DNA from: Aurantimonas marianensis
GTDB lineage: Bacteria > Pseudomonadota > Alphaproteobacteria > Rhizobiales > Rhizobiaceae
Length of the DNA: 64,000 nt
NCBI RefSeq assembly: GCF_024195285.1
Contig: NZ_JALHBS010000090.1
Span: 1-64,000 of the forward strand
Reading direction: 5' to 3'
Made by a program: the position numbers and the translations under genes
Shown here: positions 58,504-64,000 of the stretch, piece after piece
Layout of the letters: the number at the start of each line of letters is the position of its first letter
Numbering within the stretch: position 1 is the stretch's first letter
Notes under the pieces: generated by a model
Database searches by the model: none
Seen by the model: only the letters and a program-made list of their open reading frames with translations
Told to the model about the DNA's origin: nothing

Positions 58504-59115
58504 ATGGACGTCATTCTTCTCGAACGCATCGCCAAACTCGGCCAGATGGGCGACACCGTGAAGGTGCGCGATGGCTTCGCCCGCAACTATCTCCTGCCGA
58601 CCGGTCGCGCTCTACGCGCCAACGACGCCAACCGCGCGCGCTTCGAAGCGCAGAAGAGCCAGCTCGTAGCTCGCAACGAAGAGCGCAAGGCAGAAGCTCA
58701 GGGCGTTGCCGCGACGCTCGAAGGCAAGAGCTTCGTCGTGGTACGCTCCGCCGGCGAAACAGGCCAGCTCTACGGGTCCGTATCGACGCGCGACATTGCC
58801 GAGATCCTGGCTGGCGAGGGCTTCAAGGTCGGCCGCAACGAGATCCAGCTCAACGAACCGATCAAGCGGATCGGGTTGCATTCTGTCACTATCGCGCTTC
58901 ATGCCGAGGTCGAGCTTGATATATCGATCAACGTCGCCCGTTCTCCTGACGAGGCAGAGCGTCAGGCCCGCGGCGAGGAACTGACCTCGGCTGATGCCAT
59001 CTATGGGACCGACGAAGAGGAAAGCTTCGACGAGGAGGAGCTGGAAGACGGCGAGGACGACACCGGCGAAGCCTCCGATTCCGACGCCCCCGCGGAGAGT
59101 GAAGAAGCCCGGTAG
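58504..59115 (+). CDS. rplI: Ribosomal protein L9
   Basis: A 203-residue large-subunit protein. The N-domain [19 protein letters not shown] with the conserved [15 protein letters not shown] is clear, then a connecting helix (40-75) and the C-domain to about 150. A further 45 residues are strongly acidic ([16 protein letters not shown] and on), an extension not seen in E. coli L9 (149 residues). AGAAAGGA precedes the start. A strong terminator follows, so it ends the rpsF operon. Confidence 0.97.
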   Translation: MDVILLERIAKLGQMGDTVKVRDGFARNYLLPTGRALRANDANRARFEAQKSQLVARNEERKAEAQGVAATLEGKSFVVVRSAGETGQLYGSVSTRDIAEILAGEGFKVGRNEIQLNEPIKRIGLHSVTIALHAEVELDISINVARSPDEAERQARGEELTSADAIYGTDEEESFDEEELEDGEDDTGEASDSDAPAESEEAR

Positions 59116-59175
59116 AACCGCAGGCAGCGAACGCGACGTCAGCCGGGTTCGCCATGCAGTCAGATCGTATGCGGG

Positions 59176-59204
59176 AAAGGCTTCGCTTCGGCGGAGCCTT
59201 TTTT
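59176..59204 (+). terminator. Rho-independent terminator of the rpsF-rplI operon
   Basis: An 11-bp stem opening AAAGGCT and closing AGCCTTT holds a stable C(TTCG)G tetraloop (one T-G pair within the stem). Six T follow in 59199-59204. It lies 60 bases after rplI. Confidence 0.92.
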
Positions 59205-59315
59205 ATTGCCATCGGCGTCGTTGCGCTTAAATCTAGCAGGGTCGCTTATGTTCACGCGCTCCGGCGGCTATGAGTGGCCGCGGATTCTTCGGACGAAGGT
59301 CAGGAGATTTCGATC

Positions 59316-60599
59316 ATGAACCGCATCCTGTCCACCTACCTTACCCCCCTCTTTCACTTCGGAAGTCTGACCGTCACTGACCCGGACGGGCAGTCGTCGC
59401 GATGGGGCGACGGGACCGGCAAGCCGCTGCATATCCGGTTCAACTCGAAAGCGGCGGAATGGGGCGTCGCGATCAACCCCGGTCTTAAGTTCGGCGAAGC
59501 CTACATGAACGGCGGCGTCGACATGGTCGAGGGCACGATCTTCGACCTGCTTAGTCTGGTGTTCCGCAATGGCGGCAGCGACGCGACGAGCGAACCCTGG
59601 ATGCGGGCGATCGACCGGACGCGACTACTCTTTCGCCGCTATATCCAGAACAACACGCCGCGGCGGGCGCGCGCCAACGTCCATCGCCACTACGATCTGT
59701 CGAGCCAGTTATACGACCTGTTCCTGGATGCGGACAGGCAATACAGTTGCGCCTATTTCGAAGATCCGAACGTCACCCTCGACCAGGCACAGTTGGCCAA
59801 GAAGCGCCATATCGCGGCGAAGCTCTGCTTCGACCGTCCCGATTTGCGGACCCTCGACATCGGCTGCGGCTGGGGCGGGCTCGGGCTCTATCTGGCCCAG
59901 CATCTGGACGCGAAAGTGACCGGGGTCACGCTCTCCGACGAGCAACTCGCGATCGCCCGACGCCGGGCTGCGGACTCGGGTCTTTCCGGACGCGCCGATT
60001 TCCGCCTGGAAGACTACCGCGACACCCAAGGCCCGTTCGACCGCATCGTCTCGGTGGGTATGTTCGAGCATGTCGGTCTAGACTTCTACGAGGACTATTT
60101 CGGACAATGCGCTCGTCTCCTTGATGACGATGGCGTCATGCTGCTGCACACGATCGGGCGGACCCAAGAGCCGGCAAACACAAACGCCTTCATCGGCAAG
60201 TACATCTTCCCCGGCGGCTATCTGCCGTCCCTGTCGCAGGTGACCAAGGCCATCGAGCGCAGCGGTCTGATCGTCACCGACTTCGAAATTCTCCGGCTGC
60301 ATTATGCCGACACCCTGCGGCATTGGCGTGAGCGCTTCGAAGCCCGGCGCGATGAGGCCAAGGCGATCTACGACGAGCGATTCTGTCGCATGTGGGAATT
60401 TTATCTCGCGGCATCGGAAACGGCGTTCCGCTGGCAGGATCTCGTCGTTTTCCAGATCCAGCTGACGAAGAAACTCGGCACGCTCCCGATTACGCGGGAT
60501 TATATTTACGAGACTGAGACCCGGCTTCGGATGAAGGAACAGGCCGCCAGCCGAACCGAACGGCTGGAATCGTGGGACGACCGCAACGCGGCGGAATAG
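59316..60599 (+). CDS. cfa: Cyclopropane-fatty-acyl-phospholipid synthase family methyltransferase
   Basis: A 427-residue SAM-dependent methyltransferase of the CFA/Mcm group, which adds a methylene bridge to unsaturated acyl chains of phospholipids. The SAM loop is LDIGCGWGGLGLYLA (180-194). The blocks YDLSSQLYDLFLD and VSVGMFEHVG are typical, as is the FPGGYLPSLSQV active-site part. The lipid-binding N-domain is about 1-115. AGGAG lies nine bases before the ATG. Several cfa paralogues are common in Rhizobiales, so the exact product is uncertain. Confidence 0.9.
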   Translation: MNRILSTYLTPLFHFGSLTVTDPDGQSSRWGDGTGKPLHIRFNSKAAEWGVAINPGLKFGEAYMNGGVDMVEGTIFDLLSLVFRNGGSDATSEPWMRAIDRTRLLFRRYIQNNTPRRARANVHRHYDLSSQLYDLFLDADRQYSCAYFEDPNVTLDQAQLAKKRHIAAKLCFDRPDLRTLDIGCGWGGLGLYLAQHLDAKVTGVTLSDEQLAIARRRAADSGLSGRADFRLEDYRDTQGPFDRIVSVGMFEHVGLDFYEDYFGQCARLLDDDGVMLLHTIGRTQEPANTNAFIGKYIFPGGYLPSLSQVTKAIERSGLIVTDFEILRLHYADTLRHWRERFEARRDEAKAIYDERFCRMWEFYLAASETAFRWQDLVVFQIQLTKKLGTLPITRDYIYETETRLRMKEQAASRTERLESWDDRNAAE

Positions 60600-60644
60600 C
60601 CGAGGCGGTTTCGCGCCGGATTTCGTGTCAACGCGCGGCGGAAC

Positions 60645-60665
60645 TTATCCCCGGAGTTATGCACA
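60645..60665 (+). promoter_or_regulatory. DnaA box upstream of dnaB
   Basis: TTATGCACA (60657-60665) is a perfect match to the DnaA consensus TTATNCACA. A weaker neighbour TTATCCCCG (60645-60653) differs at two positions. They lie about 120-140 bases before dnaB. DnaA may therefore control dnaB transcription; this is inference from the motif. Confidence 0.55.
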
Positions 60666-60785
60666 GCACGTCACAGGTTTCGGCGAACCGATTCATATCA
60701 TCGCGGGGATGCCAATTTGCTAGGATTGAGCAGCTCCATGGTGTAGTGCGGGCGCATCCCGAAACGGCGACAGAGGTCACGCGGC

Positions 60786-62270
60786 ATGGCGGATGCGGCG
60801 CGTAAAATCGATGACGAAACGGCGCTTTATCGCGAGGCTCCGAGCAACATCGAGGCCGAGCAGGCGCTGCTCGGCGCCATGCTCGTCAACAATGATGCCT
60901 ATTACGTCGTCCATGATTTTCTGAAACCGGACCATTTCTTCGAGCCGCTGCATCGGGAGATCTTCGGTAAGACGTCAGAGATGATTCGGATGGGCAAGAT
61001 CGCCAACCCGGTGACGATCAAGACCTTCCTCGCGGCCAACGACAAAGTGGGCGATTTGACCGTCGCTCAATACCTGGCGCGGCTCGCCGCCGAGGCGACG
61101 ACCATCATCAATGCCACCGACTATGGTCGCGCCATCTACGACCTGGCGATTCGCCGCTCGCTGATCCGGATCGGCGAGGACGTCGTCAACATCGCCTTCG
61201 ACGCACCGCTCGACATGGAGCCGAAGAGCCAGATCGAGGACGCCGAGCGCCGCCTGTTCGAGCTGGCGGAGACCGGCCGCTATGACGGCGGCTTTCAGTC
61301 CTTCACCGACGCGGTAACCCTGGCCGTCCAGATGGCGACCGCGGCGAAGGACCGCGACGGCGGCCTCTCCGGGGTTTCCTCCGGGATCATCGGGCTCGAC
61401 GGGCGCATGGGCGGGCTGCAGCCCTCCGATCTGATCATCCTGGCGGGCCGTCCTGCCATGGGCAAGACCTCGCTGGCGACCAACATCGCCTTCAACATCG
61501 CGGCGGCCTACGAACCCGCCGAGCAGGCGGACGGCAGCTTCAAGGCCAAGAACGGCGGCGTCGTCGGTTTCTTCAGCCTCGAAATGTCGGCCGAACAGCT
61601 CGCCACCCGCATCATTTCCGAGCAGACCGAAATCTCCTCCTCCAAGATCCGGCGCGGCAACATCAACGATCAGGAGCTCACCAAGCTGATCGGCTGTTCG
61701 GAGATGATGCAAAAGCTGCCGCTCTACATCGACCAGACCGGCGGTATCTCGATCGCGCAGCTATCGGCGCGGGCCCGGCGCCTGAAGCGACAGCGCGGGC
61801 TCGACGTTATGATCATCGACTACGTCCAGCTCATGCAGGGATCGAGCCGCACGCAGGGCAACCGCGTCCAGGAAATCACCGAGATCACCACCGGTCTCAA
61901 GGCGCTCGCCAAGGAACTGAACGTGCCGATCATCGCCCTGTCGCAGCTGTCGCGTCAGGTCGAAAGCCGCGACGACAAACGGCCGCAGCTCTCCGATCTG
62001 CGCGAATCCGGCTCGATCGAGCAGGATGCCGACGTGGTGATGTTCGTTTATCGCGATGAGTATTACCTCGCGAACCGGGAGCCGAAGCCGGGCACCGACG
62101 AGCATCTGAAATGGGAGCAGGAATTGAACGAAGCGCGCGGCAAGGCGGAGGTGATCATCGCCAAACAGCGTCACGGACCGACCGGGACCGTCCCCCTCGC
62201 CTTCCAGGCCGAATACACGCGCTTTACCGATCTCGCGGACGAGACCTATCTTCCCGAGCGTTTCGAGTAG
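60786..62270 (+). CDS. dnaB: Replicative DNA helicase
   Basis: A 494-residue hexameric helicase of the replication fork. The N-terminal helical domain is about 15-115 (EAPSNIEAEQALLGAMLV). The RecA-like C-domain has Walker A AGRPAMGKTSLA (220-231) and Walker B MIIDYVQLMQG. After Walker A there is an insert AYEPAEQADGSFKAKNGG at about 241-258. The frame ends YTRFTDLADETYLPERFE, as usual. AGAGG precedes the start. alr follows 10 bases later. Confidence 0.97.
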   Translation: MADAARKIDDETALYREAPSNIEAEQALLGAMLVNNDAYYVVHDFLKPDHFFEPLHREIFGKTSEMIRMGKIANPVTIKTFLAANDKVGDLTVAQYLARLAAEATTIINATDYGRAIYDLAIRRSLIRIGEDVVNIAFDAPLDMEPKSQIEDAERRLFELAETGRYDGGFQSFTDAVTLAVQMATAAKDRDGGLSGVSSGIIGLDGRMGGLQPSDLIILAGRPAMGKTSLATNIAFNIAAAYEPAEQADGSFKAKNGGVVGFFSLEMSAEQLATRIISEQTEISSSKIRRGNINDQELTKLIGCSEMMQKLPLYIDQTGGISIAQLSARARRLKRQRGLDVMIIDYVQLMQGSSRTQGNRVQEITEITTGLKALAKELNVPIIALSQLSRQVESRDDKRPQLSDLRESGSIEQDADVVMFVYRDEYYLANREPKPGTDEHLKWEQELNEARGKAEVIIAKQRHGPTGTVPLAFQAEYTRFTDLADETYLPERFE

Positions 62271-62280
62271 TCTCGCGACG

Positions 62281-63453
62281 ATGCCGCTTTCCCCGATCCG
62301 GGCCAGCGTGAGACCGGACCGCATGCCGGTCGTCGAGATCGACCGCGCCGCGCTGATCGCCAACTGGCGGATGTTGGATTCGCGCAACTCTGGTGCCAAG
62401 ACGGGCGCGGCGGTCAAGGCGAACGGCTACGGCCTTGGCGCTGTCGAGGTCGCCACCGCCCTCTTCGAAGCCGGCTGCCGTGACTTCTTCGTCGCCTGGG
62501 CCGAGGAAGGCGCCGCCTTGCGCGGCACGCTGGATCGATTGCAGGCTGATGCGTCGAACGCGTCTGCGGACCCTCGAATCTTCGTGCTCCAGGGTCTGGA
62601 GCCGGCAACGGTTCCGCTTTATCTGGCGCGAAATCTGATACCGGTGCTCTCGACGCCGGACGACATCGCCGTCTGGCAGGCGGGGCTGCGCGCCACCACA
62701 CGCAAAGCCCCCGCCGCGGTGCAGTTCGAAACCGGCATGAACCGGCTCGGCCTCACATCCAAGGATGCCCGCTTGGCCGCCGACCTCGCCGCCTCCGGCG
62801 AGCTCGAGCTGTGTCTGGTCATGAGCCATCTGGCCTCCGCCGACGAGCCGACCTCGCAGAGCGCCGAGCAACTCGAACGGTTTCGGGCGCTTGCCGGACT
62901 GTTTCCGTCGGTTCCCCGATCCCTTGCCAATTCCGCCGGTGTCTTTCTCGGCCCCGACTATGCCTTCGATCTGACACGGCCGGGCATCGCGCTATATGGC
63001 GGCGAGGCAGGCCCCGGTTCGTCGGAAGCGATCAGGGCTGTCGCGCGGCTCACCGCGTCAGTTCTCCAGGTGCGAATCGCCAAGGCCGGCGAGGCAGTCG
63101 GCTACGGCGCGGCGGCAAGGCTCGACCGCGACACGCGAATCGCCACCGTCGGCATCGGCTATGCCGACGGTTATCATCGTGCCGCGTCGGGCGCCGGCGT
63201 CGGAATGCGTCAGTTGCGGCCCGGAGCCGAGGCCATACTCGCCGGCCGGCGGGTGCCGGTCCTTGGCCGAGTCTCCATGGATCTCACCCTGCTGGATGTC
63301 AGCGGCCTTCCCGAAGACGCCGTCCGCCCCGGCGCGCGGGCGGAATTCTTCGGCCCGGACATGCCGATCGACGCGGTGGCGCAGGCCGCTGGCACCATTG
63401 CCTATGAGCTTTTGACGGCGCTCGGTCCCCGCGTCTACCGTCGCTGGGTCTGA
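62281..63453 (+). CDS. alr: Alanine racemase
   Basis: A 390-residue PLP enzyme that makes D-alanine for peptidoglycan. The Schiff-base lysine is Lys46 in GAAVKANGYGLG. The C-terminal beta domain holds the catalytic tyrosine in AVGYGAAARLDRDTR. The later blocks VGIGYADGYHR and GRVSMDLTLLDVS also fit. The start is MPLSPIRAS at 62281; a second ATG 42 bases later (MPVVEIDR) is also possible. It is cotranscribed with dnaB and probably radA. Confidence 0.95.
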   Translation: MPLSPIRASVRPDRMPVVEIDRAALIANWRMLDSRNSGAKTGAAVKANGYGLGAVEVATALFEAGCRDFFVAWAEEGAALRGTLDRLQADASNASADPRIFVLQGLEPATVPLYLARNLIPVLSTPDDIAVWQAGLRATTRKAPAAVQFETGMNRLGLTSKDARLAADLAASGELELCLVMSHLASADEPTSQSAEQLERFRALAGLFPSVPRSLANSAGVFLGPDYAFDLTRPGIALYGGEAGPGSSEAIRAVARLTASVLQVRIAKAGEAVGYGAAARLDRDTRIATVGIGYADGYHRAASGAGVGMRQLRPGAEAILAGRRVPVLGRVSMDLTLLDVSGLPEDAVRPGARAEFFGPDMPIDAVAQAAGTIAYELLTALGPRVYRRWV

Positions 63454-63470
63454 TCGGCTATCGAGCGACA

Positions 63471-64000
63471 ATGGCCAAACCCAAACTCAGCTTCATTTGC
63501 CAGAATTGCGGCGCGGGCACCGCCCGCTGGCAAGGCAAATGCGACTCATGCGGTGAGTGGAACACCATCGTCGAGGAAAACACCTCTGGTGGGATCGGTG
63601 GCGGACCGCAACGCGGCCGGCGCAAGGGCAGCCCCTCGGCGCTTCTGCCGCTCTCGGGCGAGATGGAAGAAGCCCCGCGCATCGTCTCCGGCATCGACGA
63701 GTTCGACCGGGCGACCGGCGGCGGCATCGTCCGTGGATCGGCCTTGCTCATCGGCGGCGATCCCGGCATCGGCAAATCCACGCTGCTGATGCAGGCTGCC
63801 GCGGCGTTGTCACGCTGCGGAAACAGTGTCGTCTATGTCTCCGGCGAAGAGGCCGTGGCTCAGGTGCGTCTTCGCGCCCAGCGCCTGGAAGCCGCCGATA
63901 CGTCGGTACAGCTCATGGCCGAGACCAATGTCGAGGACATCCTGGCGACGCTCGCCGAAGCCCGCCGGCCGGATCTGGTCATCATCGATTCGATCCAGAC
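63471..64000 (+). CDS. radA: DNA repair protein RadA (partial)
   Basis: The first 176 residues of RadA/Sms, a RecA-like helicase that processes recombination intermediates. The N-terminal zinc finger CQNCG...CDSCGEW is present. The Walker A motif is GGDPGIGKST at about 97-106, followed by the RadA block VVYVSGEEAVAQVRLRA and the Walker B LVIIDSIQT at the window edge. It starts 17 bases after alr. The rest of the gene lies beyond the window. Confidence 0.96.
   Translation, partial: MAKPKLSFICQNCGAGTARWQGKCDSCGEWNTIVEENTSGGIGGGPQRGRRKGSPSALLPLSGEMEEAPRIVSGIDEFDRATGGGIVRGSALLIGGDPGIGKSTLLMQAAAALSRCGNSVVYVSGEEAVAQVRLRAQRLEAADTSVQLMAETNVEDILATLAEARRPDLVIIDSIQ

Noticed and set aside
1-64000. CRISPR arrays, insertion sequences, prophage, tRNA or rRNA genes
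   Set aside because: I saw no direct-repeat arrays, transposase or integrase frames, cloverleaf sequences or rRNA signatures when reading the gaps. A tRNAscan or covariance-model run would settle it for small RNAs.

Overview
The window is a GC-rich stretch of bacterial core chromosome. Gene content and order point to an alphaproteobacterium of the order Hyphomicrobiales (Rhizobiales): an LdtR-type MarR regulator beside a DUF6163 membrane protein and hemB; bpt and parC nearby; aspS-rnd-ppx-ppk-hdaA next to purM-purN; uvrC-pgsA-moaDE; and lptF-lptG-lptD-surA-pdxA-rsmA facing gmk-yicC-mltG-fabF-acpP-fabG-fabD. The genus cannot be fixed from the sequence alone. I found no tRNA, rRNA, CRISPR array, insertion sequence or prophage.

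Layout. Bases 1-10000 hold the 3' end of glnA with its terminator, a gene-poor gap, ldtR, a DUF6163 gene, hemB, an RDD membrane protein, an SLC13-type carrier, bpt, a DMT exporter and parC on the opposite strand. Bases 10000-22700 hold a secreted protein of unknown function, aspS, rnd, and a minus-strand polyphosphate and replication-control cluster: a CDP-alcohol phosphatidyltransferase, an AI-2E/PerM family protein, hdaA, ppk and ppx. purM-purN run divergently from that cluster.

Bases 22700-24000 are the only clearly accessory patch. A ParD/ParE toxin-antitoxin pair has its own promoter and palindromic operator and is followed by an AT-rich orphan gene. Then come a molybdopterin oxidoreductase, an Old Yellow Enzyme, rlmJ, a four-cysteine secreted protein, a glutathione transferase, an outer-membrane barrel, uvrC, pgsA, moaD (with a damaged 5' end), moaE, ndk, an ABC-F ATPase, a membrane protein, holC and pepA.

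Bases 39900-54000 are envelope biogenesis. lptF, lptG and lptD (LPS export) are followed by a SurA-like chaperone, pdxA and rsmA, several joined by ATGA overlaps. Facing them are gmk, yicC, mltG and the fatty-acid genes fabF, acpP, fabG and fabD. A GGDEF-EAL protein comes next, then the ribosomal operon rpsF-rpsR-DUF2232-rplI, a cyclopropane-fatty-acid synthase, dnaB with an upstream DnaA box, alr and the start of radA.

Most of the window is ordinary housekeeping. The points worth a second look are the parDE-linked AT-rich gene, the damaged moaD start, a candidate S6:S18-type leader before rpsF, opposite-character charged tails on S6 and L9, an alanine at the ParC quinolone hot spot, and the DnaA box before dnaB.
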